From Trileptium ribeirensis (taxonomy: Eukaryota; Nematoda; Enoplea; Enoplida; Thoracostomopsidae), in contig JASANE010004011.1 of the NCBI GenBank assembly GCA_030248225.1, positions 1 to 64,000 on the forward strand: a DNA stretch of 64,000 bases, read 5' to 3'. Shown here in pieces: positions 22,233-34,964 of the stretch (position 1 is its first letter; the number at the start of each line of letters is the position of its first letter). The position numbers were made by a program, and so were the translations under genes. A model generated the notes under the pieces. It saw only the letters and a program-made list of their open reading frames with translations, did not search any database and was not told the DNA's origin.

Positions 22233-23863
22233 ACAGCCAAATTTTCCTGTAATATCTGTTATTTACACAATATAGTTTTAGTCGTGGAGAAAATAGAGTG
22301 TAATATTTGCACGATGTTATATTTGCTGACATTACATGTAACAGCCCGAAATTTTCAGGGATTTTAATAGGATAAATGAGACATAGAAAATATTCAAAGT
22401 AGGGTCAGAAAAGGGAAAAAATGGGTGCAACGGGCGATCGGATACCGGTGGAGCGTGACTCGGATACTATATTGTGTGCCATTCATCGTTGTTATAGAAA
22501 TAAAAATGTATTATAATTATAAGCTGTTGTGTGTCACGCTCCACCCGCCCGAGGTGCACGGGTTGGTTTTGGCACCACAATGGAGTAATTGAATTCTCGA
22601 CTTGTGGTGTCCGGTCGACCCCTAACTAATTTCATGAGGTAACATGTATTGATAATATGTTCTGCGACCGGTGGCTGCGCATTCGGATGGGCCGGGGGCA
22701 TAGGGACGAAATTTCTGCGACTCCAGCTTCAACATCATCGCTTCGGTGCCCTTAGTTCGATCCCGGTGCGTATTCACAATGACGCGGCAACTATACTGTT
22801 GTAAAAAAAAATTCATGTATTTGATATGTATCGTGGCACTGCATGTCCGGATGGGTTGGGGCATTACGTAAAATTTTATCCAAAATCCAAACGGGGGAGT
22901 TTTATTATAATTCGGGTTTCGAGGACCTGTTCTGACATGCAGTCGTGACAAACTATTCGTGGAGTGAAGCGAGAAATGTAATTCATGGGAAAGAAAAGTG
23001 ACAGGACTTATGTGTAACGTCATTTTTATAGGATCTCTTAAAAGCAAAATTTTTAAAGATTCGGACACTCGGGGCCAGGAAGGCTCATCACGTCACCTGT
23101 AGAGCCTACCAAGGCTCCCAAATCTTGTGATCGGGTTAACTTATTCCCTGCCAGCGAATACTTAGGGACCCCCAACTAAGCGTTTAAATACCCAATTTTC
23201 AGCGACCTAAATCTTAATCAAAATAACCAAAACTCCCCGATTTTTTGACCTCCACACCTCCACGGGGTCTTACCCATTTTATCTTATCGAAAACCGGGGT
23301 CACCTAATTTTACTGGTCCACACAGGACCCTGATAACCCTCTCGGAACATTAAATTTTGCCCAATTTTGCGCACGAAATGGCCTCTAACAGGCCACCTAT
23401 GGAAGAAACAGTAAATCTAACAATTTTATCAGTAGGCGACCAGCCAGGGCATGGATCTGACCCCGCCCCGGCCGCTTACTCCTTTCCGTTCGCTTGCAAT
23501 GGCAACAGAACCTCCAAATTTTCAAGAAATCTCGAGCGCCCTGAGCGCCCGTATAACTTTCCTTTCTGGAAACCTCGCGCCTGCCAGCGCGAGGTTTAGT
23601 TTGTTTTCGTCAACATTGTCGTTGTGCCCCTCGGGCCCGTGCACTGAAATGTATTGCTAGCCGACGATACATTGTAAGCTGATGACCGCTGTCGGCGATG
23701 TTGTTTTTGTCTTGCTCGTAACAGCCGCAGCCATAGTTCTTTGTTGTTTATATATGTATAATATATATTGTGCAATACGCAACGTTCTGTATGCTTTTCG
23801 TAAAGGAGAATCTTAAAACTAAGGGACATCACAGGGTCTAGTCAAAGAGGGGCAGCTGGGCAG

Positions 23864-23902
23864 TATAAAAGGAGCGAGACCCAATGCAGCATTGGGACCA
23901 GT
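23864..23902 (+). promoter_or_regulatory. Predicted core promoter inside large repeat copy 1
   Basis: TATAAAAGG at 23,864 is followed about 36 bp later by ccagtcgaaagc, an initiator-like sequence. A TATA box followed by an AGTCG-type start is usual in retrotransposon LTRs. Inferred from spacing only. Confidence 0.4.
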
Positions 23903-25099
23903 CGAAAGCAACAGCCGCAGTGTCGACAGTTTTTCGTCGCTCGTGGCGGTTGTCGCCCGAGCATTTTGTTTAATTGTTTTTGCTTCGAGTCTTGGTTTTC
24001 TTTTGGCTTTTGAGTTTTGCCCAGGAGGCCCTCACTGTGTAGCACAGGGTAGAGGTTCTACTGGTGCGCTTCAAGGTTTTAAAATTTCACGAGCAGGGGC
24101 TGCCCTTGCGGGAGCTGGTGCGTCCAACAGATGCCCCGCGCACCTGTAAGTGCAGCCCCGACAAAATTGAGAAAATTAGACGCTAAAATTGCTCGCAAAT
24201 TTTAAGTCTCGACTGGTTCCCCGCTCGCCGGGTCGCCATTTTGTTTTAGACCCGCGAGCGAAATTTTTATTTAGTGATGTGAAGGGGTAGGGAGTAAGGA
24301 GTACACACGTGAAGGGGGAAGTACACAGGGACACGGGAGGGGTAAGGCTTTGAAGTTAGGTTTAATGCAAAAAACTAGTAGCGTGTTGACCTGGAGGCAG
24401 CCGCTAAGGCAAGAGTTAATTGAGTATCTGTAAGGATTCGCGCTAGGCTCCCCATCAAAATTTCGAGCCTTGATGCCTGAGCGTTTCAGCTAATCGTCCC
24501 CTGTTAAGTCGTCAAAAAGACCCAGTCTTCCAGGCCGTTTAGACACGGTAGAAGGCTTTGGTAATTTACATCAAACAGTTTAAGCCCCGCCGCACATTGG
24601 CCCAACAACATTACCGAAATCTTCAAGCGGTCTACAAGGATAATGGAGCTCCTTTCGAGTTGTGCTCCATCCGCGCTCGCTTTAGAATTAGTAGTTGAGA
24701 CGAGTTTAATACGCTATAGGGAAATCAACAGGAATAACTCCAGGTCACAGGACTTAAAGACCCAGTTAGTGGGAAAGCAGAGCGAGCGGTCCGCTCGCGA
24801 CGAACGCAGTCATTTTGCACGGCGCAAACAAAATTGAGAATGGAACCCCTGACGCTAGTTTTGAAGTTCGAGATCCTGCCCTGAGCCTTGCTTTATCTGT
24901 TGAAATTTTAATCTATTAACCTCAAAAAAATGGACGGGTCTCAGGCCGTTTAGACACGGTAGAGCACCCCGTCACGCACTTTTAACAGTGGAATAACTAT
25001 CGATGGGTCGATGCGGCTGCTCCATAGGGAGTGACGCATCAAGACCTCTCGTGCGTTATCTTCCCCACTTCTCACGGTTTTCGAAAATTTGCTATTCTA

Positions 25100-25529
25100 A
25101 TGCAGCGTTTACGTTATAAAGAACCCACCATGTGAAAGTTTTGTCCACCCTGGGTGTCTCTGCCACCATCAATTATATGGTGTCTTGGACACCATGGTGT
25201 TTATGATAGTATTTTCAGATAGTATGCATAGGCAGTGTACCGTCGGTGATAGTATGGTGTAGACTACACCATAAATTTTATATGGTGTTAGCTACACCAT
25301 GCTATTATTAACACGTAGTATATAATGCATTTGTGTATGGTGTCCTTGACACCATCAGTAAAAAAACAATAGGTAGATTAAGACACTATAGCTACGTTAA
25401 TGGTGTCTCATACACCATCTTTTGCATTACATAGTGTGGGTATATACCGTATACCACTGGATGGTGCGGTCTAGACCATAGGGGGACAAAACTTTCACAT
25501 GGGGGTCCTTTATAACGTAAACGCCGCAT
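25100..25529. mobile_element. Palindrome-studded MITE (family 2), copy 1
   Basis: 430 bp with TIRs of about 47 bp beginning atgc[a/g]gcgtttacgttataaa and continuing atgtgaaagttttgtcc. The interior contains at least six short near-perfect palindromes of form tggtgt-n5-acacca (for example tggtgtcttggacacca). It is nested in large repeat copy 1 and absent from copy 3, so it arrived later. The second copy is at 36,371-36,787. Confidence 0.75.
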
Positions 25530-27449
25530 AACCATGCAGGGGTATCCGAAGTGTTTTATAACCCAGATCGCCGCCGCTTTCTTTTGACTCGCAGACTGAA
25601 TCTTTCGCTGAGGGCACGGCAGCGCGCGCCCTGTTCATGTTTGCAAATGACTGCGGACCTCCAATTGAAGCAAAGGCACTCAGAGGAGTGAAGTACCCAA
25701 ACTACAAAGTGAGACGGAGTCAGCTGCAACGTATAGCTGAGTCAAATTTTAAGTAAATTCTTGTGCTCGCACCCGTTAGTCGAGCGACGGCCCTGAGAAG
25801 GACACAACGCAATTGTCTGCCCGAGCTTTTCTGTGAAGGAAATTTATCGGCGCGGACCCATAAACCGTTTAGACACCGTGGGTTTCGGTATAGCGCCCTT
25901 TTTTCATGTCAAATCATCAATTCAAGAAATCCTTACAAGGTAGACAAAACTCGGGAGACGCGGCAGCGCATCCCTCTTTTGATAAACGACCCGCGTTTTA
26001 ACCTGACCCTGGCGCACGCAGCGTTTGACCACAAACTTTCATTACAAGTAACCAGCAGCTGACGTCCGGCCTCAAGATAACGAATGGCACACGGATGGAG
26101 TATAGAATGAAAAGAGGTCAATGGCAAGAAAGTGTCTGATCGTCCCGAGCGTTGTCACCGGCGAGGTCAACCAACGGTCAGCCGTGAAAGTTCATTTCTG
26201 CATCCTGTCAGGCGGGTAAGGCTGGGTACAAAACGTAGGCGCAAGCTGAATTGGTTTTTACGTGGGGTTTAATCAGGATTCACATCACCCGTTCGGTACC
26301 TAAGTATATCACGGGATGCCCTGCGAGGTACCCACACATTTTGTTGTATATAAATTCTATTAGTTATTGAAATGTCATAACTTGCAATTTACCTAAATAA
26401 AGTGTTGGAGTGAGATATCTATAGTCGGCGATACTTGTTCAGCGTAGTGATTAACGCACGTTCTAAATAATAAAAATCCCGACTGAACCTAAGGCTAAAT
26501 CTAAATCCATAGGACCTCGACTGTACCTAGGTCAAGTAAGGCTTTCCTAAGTCGGCGAGAAAATTGCGTCATCAGTTAAGGCTCCGCCGCAGCGCCGCCT
26601 GGCAAATCCAATCTTTGGTTTAGTCTTGAAATTCATAGTTAGGCTCGTTCCGTAGTTGGTGCACGACTTTACTCAAATTTTACTCGCGCTAGACAAGAAC
26701 CCTGGGGATTGAGCTCCAGGTGTTCCCTCAAACTACCAGTCCGGCAGTAAACCTCTTGTGGAACCAACCAAATTTATTATCGGAACTAGGCTCCCGTGTA
26801 CCAGACTACAACTGGAAGTCGCGCCTCCATTAAGGATTTAAATAGAATTGAGGGAAAGGCGAGTCAGCCTTAGCTGTGAGAAGGCTTAAGGGTTGACTCT
26901 CCCTCGGGGGACCTTCGTACCACTAGATACGTGGGCCGATATAGGGGCCAGGCCGAACACCCTGGTTAACCCGCCGGCAGCCTGCTAAGTTGTTCCCTTA
27001 GGTTATCTAGCAGATCACCGGGGAGTCGTGGAAGCCGGGGTTGTCCGGGCACCACGCCAGAAAAATTGGTGGTGCAGCTCTGGTCCTAGTACAACATAGT
27101 TCGTTAATTACATAATTTCATCCATCCGTTAGTTTGAAATTGAGTAGTGCGGAGTTAAAATGAGAACCTGCATTGATTGAAGAATGAGGATATCAACCAA
27201 CAATATAGTCCCTAGTGCAAGCCCGGAACAAAAACATAATGCGTACACCTGTCACCTGTACACTATTAAAGAAAAAATTTACACAACGGCAAAAGAAAAC
27301 TATGGCACACTAGATTAACGCACATATTTTAAGTTTTTATATATCTAAATTATGCTTTATAAAAGTACAATATATGTAACAGGCCCGTCCCGGCCCTGTC
27401 ACGAGCGTTTCATGGCTTTCGCACCCAAATTGCGTCTAAACGCGTTGGC

Positions 27450-27975
27450 ATGAGAACCGTTTTAATGCCGTATTATATAACGGGAACCGTATTGCATAAA
27501 ATACCGTATTGTATCACGGGAACCGTTTTGTATAAAATACCGTATGATATCAGTGAACAGTTTGTATAACATGTTGTACCATATCAGTGAACCACTTGCA
27601 TAAAATGTCGTATGGCCTCAGTGAACAGTTTGTATAACATGTTGTACCATATCAGTGAACCACTTGTATAAAATAACGTATGGTCTCAGTGAACAGTTTG
27701 TATAAAATGTTGTACCATATCAGTGAACCGTTTGTATAAAATGTCGTACCATATCAGTGAACAGTTTGTATAAAATGTCGTACCATATCAGTGAACTGTC
27801 TGTATAAAATGCCGTATCATATCAGTTAACCGTCCGTATAAAATGTTGTACCATATCAGTGAACCGTTTGTATAAAATGCCGTAACATATCAGTGAGCCG
27901 TTTGTATGAAATATGCCGTATTGGGTCAGAATGTCGTACTATATCCATGAACCGTTTCGCATAATATGCCGTACA
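27450..27975 (+). repeat. 34-bp minisatellite, about 15 units
   Basis: Consensus accatatcagtgaaccgttt then gtataaaatgtcgt (34 bp). Units alternate between gaacagtttg, gaaccacttg and gaaccgtttg variants, and between atgttgt and atgtcgt, giving a partly higher-order pattern. There are no unique spacers, so it is not a CRISPR array. Confidence 0.85.
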
Positions 27976-29454
27976 CCTTTGTTGTAACTGACGAATTTGA
28001 TCACCGGGACGAGTGTTGTGCGAGGCACGCTGGACGAAATAAAGAAAATTAGGCTGAGTAAGCTGATCTAGGAGAATGGACATTACGCTCCACACCGACA
28101 GAAAATAGGCATCACGCCGCTTCGCGTGAAAACTTTGACGGTGATGACCGTCCGGGGATAGGGCCCCTGGTTGCACGTTCAAGAATGCAAGTTTTTTAAG
28201 ACTGAAATCAAAAATATTAAGTTTACTTGGTTTTAGCGATATATTAAGCGATGGTCACGGAAAACAACAAGTCGCAACAAGCGGAAATCATACGTTTGGT
28301 AGTCTTTGTGATTATAAGGGACGACGGACGTCGGGTTAATTCGACGGCCCGTCACCGTCTTCTGTACCATGATCCGGAAGATAACCGAAGCAGGCAGGTA
28401 GAACACTTTGGGGAATTGTGGTTGGTCATCCAAAGTCGCCCCGGACAACGCCGGAACTTCGCTTATAACGCGTAGAGATAATCGCTACTTACGCTAAGTT
28501 GGATTGTCAAAGCGGAATCCAGACCGTTACTTTCCATATATTTATGACCGACGATATATATTTATATACGTATATGAGTGCGTGTGTATGCCCCTTGGAC
28601 GACTATTCCAGGCAAAATCGCCTCATTTCCTTAGCTCCGTTGTAGTGTAATGCAAGCCCCGCCTTCCGACATTCTCGGTGTCCTACCTCGCTTTTGAACC
28701 GGTGCATGCGACCCCTCGTTTTGTTCATAGTGACAAGTTGAGTCCAACGATGTGCGCCGGACTTCCGTCCGCGTCCCCGCTGACTCGCTGTAGTCACTCA
28801 AAGATGCCTAGAAAGCTGCTGCCAACCGCTGATGGGCACCGATAAATCGAGATTTTTCCCTCAACTCCAAAATGGGCGAACCGCTCCTCATTAGATTCGT
28901 CTCGACGAGAAATCTCCAAAAATACGCTGCGGGTCACGGCCCGCTGCCTCGTTAACCCAGGACAGCCAACAAAAGCGCTCCTACCATAGCCGCTACTCTC
29001 TCTAATAGTTGTGGTTTAGTACCATTTCCCCCCCCCTGCCGTTTCGGTATTTGAATCGCCGTTTGACGACGAGTTCAACGATTCCCGGCGGGCCTCACTC
29101 GGCCCAACCGTTAACGCAGGAGAGCCCGTTAAAGCCTCCCATACTTATACACAGCGGAACCCATAGGTGGGTTCCGACCCGTTATTACGTCCTCCCCTCG
29201 TGTTTGGTATCGATCGGCCCCATACTTCGTCCTGGGACCGAATCTCGCCCCAGCCCCTCGAAATTCCCCCGGGATTCCCCTTGTCTCGCTTCCCTTCCCA
29301 TGTTCTCTTCGTGTCCTCGCTGTCCTTTCGCTTTTTGTCCTCGTTCTCTCTCTAACCGACGTTTCTGGTCGGTTTTCTTCTTTGTCGCTTTGTTGTTGTT
29401 GTTTTTGATGTGCTGTGCGTGTGCGCTCAGGACGCCAACATGTCTAATGTGTAG

Positions 29455-29745
29455 TGTATGTGTTTGTGCATGTGTGTATGTGTGTAGATATAAGAATATA
29501 TATATGTATATATATGTATATATGTATATAACCATGTATATGTATATATGTATATATGTATATAACCATGTATATAAGGACATAGAAAAGACGGACGAAC
29601 GAGGTCACCACATACTAAAATTTACTAAATTTCAGAGTTATATACATATATATGTATATATGAATATAACCATGTATATAAGGACATAGAAAAGACGGAC
29701 GAACGAGGACACCACATACTAAAATTTACTACATTTCAGAGTTTT
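29455..29745 (+). repeat. TA-rich microsatellite block with 104-bp tandem duplication
   Basis: Runs of tatatatgtatata precede two copies of a unit starting accatgtatataaggacata at 29,565 and 29,669 and containing aagacggacgaacgagg. The apparent 226-residue frame crossing it (29,009-29,689) is Tyr/Ile/Met low complexity. Confidence 0.75.
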
Positions 29746-32700
29746 ACGGACGGACAAAATACAAACGACCAGGACAAACGGGGGCGACCTTAAAGCCCTC
29801 CCGCGAACCCTAGGGGCCCTGGAACAGATTGACTGACCAGTTAGGAGTACGTTAGAGTTTGCCCCGTCTCTGGCGCCGAGAGGGACAATTTCCCGCCGTC
29901 GATTCCCCCCGGCGAGACTTTGAAACATAGGCATTCGCATGCAAATTTCAAATAAGCTCGGTTCTTTTCGACGTTTTTGGATGTCCTCATGAGCGAGGGT
30001 CATCTTCAAAGCAAAATTCAGCTTAATTGGGAGGGCGGCAAGTCGAAACCACAAAGGCGACATAGCAGATGGGGTCGCCAAACAATTAGAGCTTCGGCTG
30101 ATTGCTGGTCGTTGCGGGGACGACGAGTTGGCGGTTAAACCAAGGAGAAAAGAGCAAACAAATTAAAAAAGGCTTAGAAATCGAGTGTCCCGGAAGTCGA
30201 TAATGTTGACATAACCAATCTGGGACAGGAAATCAAGTAAAGAAGACTCGAATTTCAACGAACATCCGGCACTAATTGCTAGAAGTTGAAGCTTAAAAGC
30301 TCAAGTTTCATGAGAAAATCGGGTCTAAAATCACAGATGGTCAACTTCCCAGTACTCGGAGGGTTCAAATTTAAAGTCGGCAAATTAATTGAAGCCGTCT
30401 CTCTCTAAGGACATCGACGGTTTACGGTAGCCGTCACGATTTGAATTTCCGGGTGTGTCCCCAATTGGACACTGAACAAAAAACCCGAAACAGTGGGCGT
30501 CAAGAAATCGCCAACGATTGGACGGCGACAAAATCGCCATCCTTAATTACAGGCAAAAATTTCGAGGTTACGGCCAACGCGTCGAATCTTCGAATCAGTT
30601 TGACTTCGGCAGCGCGGAGTTCGGTCGAGTCTACTGACCGGCTCCGACGTAATCTTCTTTCGTGTTTGATTGTTAACTTTTGGCGCTTTCTGGTGTTTTC
30701 TCTCTTGGCGTTTGCGATTGGATTCGATGTTCGAAGGACCCGCTTGGACTATTCTGGCCTCGCGGAAGGGGACTAGCGATTGATGTCCCGGATCAAGTAT
30801 TGTAACTCAGGAGAACTGAGTGCACGGGGGTTTATTTTCCCCGGATGTAACAGTGACAGGTCGTTCACAGGCGGTATAATAGGTTCGTTGACAAACCTCC
30901 ACACGTCGAGTCCCGTTTGGGGTATCTTGAGTGATTACTCGGGATGGTGACAAATTGTAGGTGACAAGGGCGAAGTCCAGCTGATTCCCCGTTGTCATAG
31001 TTAAGGCACACCGAAATGGACGCTTCTCGTCCAAGTTTTACATGACTTGCTGCTTCCGAGTTAGGGTTATCGAATATTCCTAATCGACCACGGTAAAATT
31101 TTCTTGAACGTGCACACCACTGACATAGGGACTTACTTAATGGCTTGTTGTTTTGCTCTCCAAATTTGTAGTTTAGTTGGTCGTTCAATGCTCATGCCGT
31201 GTTTGAGCTTGAACAGAAACGCAGATTAGGGACGGAGGACTGGCTTTAGGAAGCCTTAAAATTTCTTCTATTTTATTGAGTTAAGAAAATTTAGGAACTT
31301 AAAAGACTAAACAAATTCTAGGGACGCTAACTTGAGCTTAAGGTGTTTGCTGTTTTCACGGAATGTTGTCTCAGAATCGTCTTGGCTTAGTTGTTTGAAT
31401 CTGACGTTAGAGCACGTAGGCGACATATTCGATAGGCATCTCATTTGTACACCAATCTCATTAGGACGACTGACCGGAGCAACGCTAGGTGACCACCTTA
31501 AAACCTCTATGATCAGAAAATTTGGCTAAGGGAATAAGACCCCCAGCCGACCAAAATTCCGGCGACCCCGTTTGGTGCCGCGAACGCGCCGTTTGATGGT
31601 GATACGCCAGTTTTAAGCCCCGAAAGACTATTTCAACAAAACAACTAAGTTTGCCGGCGTTCACCATTGCACTACGGCATGGTCTTCTTTCGAGACCATA
31701 GTCTAAAAGAAATAGAATTAAAGCTTGCCCCTGCGCCATCACTAGATAACGCCATTGCGAGAGAAACACTCCGTGTCCCCGCCCTCAAACGAATATTTTT
31801 AGTACTTCCTGAAAATAAAGAAAACCTACCTCCTCGCCCGGGCCATTTTGGCCCCGAGCCGAACGGTGCAAAACCCCGTTTTCTCTTTGGAGCGAGTTGC
31901 TCGCTGAGTTTGGTTTTTCTTTAGTTTTGTCTTGGTTTGCCCTTTAGGCTATGTACTATATATATGCCCAGATTTCATTTTACCACAGTTCCAGTATATG
32001 CTAGTTTGTTTTCCATATCGTGAATTGATCCTGCACGGGGAATTCAAGCCCGCTGCAGAATCTTTATTTCTAACCATTCAGTCATAGGAGCACATCAACA
32101 TTGACAACTAAATCAATGATAACTCAACTGCAGTACAGTGCAGTTGAGGCACTGCATTATTGCAGTGTATAAACGAAAAGAGCACGGATAGGGAGAGTCA
32201 ACGAAACGACAGCCAAAGAGAAGACAACGGACGCAAATGAGTCCGGGGCTGTTCGCCCTGGGCCCGACTGTTCAAAACGACCCCAAGAATACGAAATAAG
32301 GCCGTTTCGCCCTCGGCTAGGTGCCTCCAATCAATAAAACCTCCCGTCCCACCGAAATTCCGGCGGATGAAATCAAATCGAACCTAACCAAGCGAGCTCG
32401 CCCCTGGAGGCGGCTTCGTAAGTTGCCTAGAAGGATGCATTGTGCCATTTCGCACCCCGATCACATTCCGCCGGTCGAGAGCCGACGAATTAATCTGTTC
32501 CTCCTTCTCCTCTAGTTTTCGGTTCGGTCAGTCGTACTATTAGGTAGTTAGGGGCACCAGCTTTAATAAAATGAATTCAAATGTAGGTAGTATCGCAAAC
32601 GTATTGTCAGAGTAACCTCTTCGGTGTTCCTAGTGTCACTCCATCCCCGGCGTTGCACCAAGTAGTGACTAGGCCAGGTGGTGGAGTTTGCATAGTTCGA

Positions 32701-33852
32701 TTCCGTCCCGCTTCGCCCGTAGCCTTGCCTGAGGTCCGTCGCCATAGGCAATTATTCGTCGCTTGAGGTGACACGCGTTAAGGAGCGTTTCTGAAGCACT
32801 CTAGGGCCCCTGCTTAGTGCGCTGCATAGCTGATTAGTTCGCTAACATTGAGTCGAAGCAGGGATAACCGCCCCTAGTCCGTGAATTGGCGGATATCTGT
32901 ACGCTCTGACCCTGTTTTGTTTTTATCACCGCCCATTGCCTGTAGCTGATTAAACCGAGGCGTCCTCTGCGAGTTTCTGCTAAACTCCCCTAATTTGATT
33001 CATTTAGGTCGTCCCGATAGTTGTTCGGAAACACTCGTCCCGACAATAAATTTTGATCTTGTGAATAAAATTTGTATCATGGACACCGCGTACAGCCTTA
33101 CTTCTTATCGAGACGATGGAGAATTCTCTGGTTTGTCCGCTGGGACCAGCAGGCACTGCTCGTCGTGGCTTGTGAGCGAGAATGTCGCAAGCCCTGGTGT
33201 GCATGGCCTTCTGACATCATTATTTCATTTCATTACTGGAACCAAGGAACAAAATACTGGGAGCACTCCAGCAAAATTTAACCTGTTCACGGCGATGACT
33301 CGAAAAGTTTTCCTACGAATTTATTATCAATGTAGAATCTATTGAAAGGAGCAGGCCACAACGACGATAATCCGACATGAAACTTTCAGGGCCTGTCGGA
33401 ACCCAGTGGGAGCCACATAGGTCAATGATCTAACACGGAGCATACCAATCTTAACTACGTAAATCAACTTGAGCTTCAAATTTCTAGGGACACTTTCCTC
33501 TTTCATTGCAACACTTATCATACTAAAATAGAACTAAACAACTTCCGATGAGGCTAAGATAGGGAATAGCGGCTAGGCTCCATGACCTGTGAGCAGGTGT
33601 CGGTGCTAGCATCCCTGGGGGACCTCAGAAATCATACCCGATACTAGACACGTGCGCAACCCTTCGGGCGGGGTCCAAACACACACCGTGAAGCGCGCAT
33701 GCGGCCTGCTAAGCTGCGTAGCTTCTTGGGTCTGACCAAGAAAAGGATTAAAATTTCAACACCTATGGTCCGCCCTTGAGGTTACGATAGCCTGGGTCGT
33801 ATGGGCATGGTGTTGGGAAGTTGCGCCATGTAGCTGCGTAACCGGTTATTAC

Positions 33853-34762
33853 ATATATACACTTATGTAATTTTACATATGAAAAGTTTTAATATAAATG
33901 ACAAACGTAGTTTATTTCAAACTAAGTATCATTATAATTGTGTAGATACAATTCCATATATTCCTCAAATATAAGTCAGATTATTTATAATTGTGCGTCA
34001 GTCACACGTATGCTTCAGCTCCGCAGGCACTAAAGAAATAAAACTAAGGAGGCTTTTACAAATATTGACAATACATTGAATACTTTTTTCGTCGTACTGA
34101 ATACTTTTTTGTCATATCTTTTATGTGGCAGGCGGAGTGTCCTATAAAATATTTGCGACGACATACACATATTTGTCAAGCCATTTACCATATCTGCCCG
34201 TTTGTCCAAATGGTTCACATTTGTATTCGCTCAAATAATAGCCATTAGTGACAAAAGTGAATACACATTTGTTAATCTATTTTTAATTTTAGCGATAACT
34301 ACTGAAAATAAAATTTATATATTTGTAAAGTTATTGGCATCATTGTTATCACAGTGGAACCATTGCGAACGAATACTGTTTACATGTTTCAAGCTGCTAA
34401 AGTTCTTTTGAGGGTACTGTAAACAACTAGAAATTTCACGGGGTAAAATCGATTCGGTTCAATGGCCAATATAACCTTTAGGGGCGGAAATCAAATGCAT
34501 GCTATGCCGTTATCGGTACACTAAGCCTAAGCCGGGGGGGGGTCCGGACCTCCGGGAGGGGCTGCCCCCGCCAGCATGTATGTCTTAGCCTAAGCTAAGG
34601 TATCTATATGAGCCATGTACTAACCTATCCTCGGGGGACTGCCGCCCCCGAACCCCCCGCTATAAGCTGTTGGCCGGTTCAATGATGACACTTTCCGAGA
34701 TTAGTGGCAATATACTAAAACGGTTAAATTAGCGAAACTAGACACTTGGTCACTTGGAGCGT
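33853..34762. other. Non-coding stretch between large repeat copy 2 and the 28-bp array
   Basis: AT-rich to 34,500, then two G/C-rich patches (34,530-34,575 with a G8 run and ccggacctccgggagg; 34,630-34,660). No gene seen. Confidence 0.45.
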
Positions 34763-34888
34763 ACACCAATATTAAACTGGAGAGGGCACCAATATCATAA
34801 TTGAGGGGGCACTAATATCAAACTGGAGGAGGCACAAATATTAAACTGGAGGCGAGCACCAATATCAAACTGGAGGGTACACCAACGC
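34763..34888. repeat. Degenerate array of about 28-bp units, orientation 2
   Basis: Five units of form gcaccaatatcaaactggag(g) with variants (cataattgaggg, attaaactggagag). It is the reverse complement of the array at 22,141-22,232. Confidence 0.7.
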
Positions 34889-34964
34889 ACTTCTCTGTGA
34901 ATTATGCATAATACAACACAAAAAGCACGTTAGCGGACTTCGCTGTGTTGCGTGCATTGGTAAA

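Larger units (their letters stand above)
22338..27092 (+). mobile_element. Large repeat family GTAACAG, copy 1 (LTR-like, non-coding)
   Basis: It starts GTAACAGCCCG and ends GGTCCTAGTAC; flanking 5-mers are tacat and aacat (one mismatch), a probable degraded 5-bp target duplication. It is matched in inverted orientation by 47,092-50,990 over its whole length: the first 200 bp (gggcgatcggataccggtgg), 23,140-23,480 and 26,880-27,090 align clearly. It is richer in G+C than the flanks and holds no intact gag, pol or transposase. It contains a TATA promoter at 23,864 and a younger MITE at 25,100. The TGTAACAG start recalls LTRs, so a solo LTR or LTR-derived non-autonomous element is the leading idea. 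Confidence 0.65.
27376..33852 (+). mobile_element. Large repeat family GTAACAG, copy 2 (diverged, 6.5 kb)
   Basis: It starts GTAACAGGCCCG and ends ggttattac; atatat flanks both ends (low-complexity, so a weak target duplication). The 3' 300 bp (33,540-33,850) aligns in the same orientation with the 3' end of copy 1: ctgtgag, cgggggacct/tgggggacct, actaga.acgtg, cggc[a/c]gcctgctaag. It includes a 34-bp minisatellite and a TA-rich block. Several long open frames (for example 29,009-29,689 and 32,995-33,345) have low-complexity or unrecognisable products. No gag, pol or transposase recognised. It begins only 284 bp after copy 1. Confidence 0.55.

Noticed and set aside
22622..23068. A 148-codon minus-strand frame in large repeat copy 1.
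   Set aside because: The corresponding region of copy 3 does not keep the frame or the residues, so it is not under coding constraint.
25592..25756. A 54-codon plus-strand frame in large repeat copy 1 (…FANDCGPPIEAKALRGVKYP…).
   Set aside because: It looks protein-like, but the homologous stretch in copy 3 (near 48,600, reverse) has a stop soon after the shared AND.GP, so at most a dead fragment.
27450..27975. A CRISPR-like array.
   Set aside because: Units are contiguous 34-bp tandem repeats with no unique spacers, in a eukaryotic repeat.
29009..29689. A 226-codon open frame (+) and an overlapping 132-codon frame (-).
   Set aside because: The products are low complexity (Tyr/Ile/Met and Thr/His repeats) because the frames cross a TA/TG microsatellite; no domain is recognisable.
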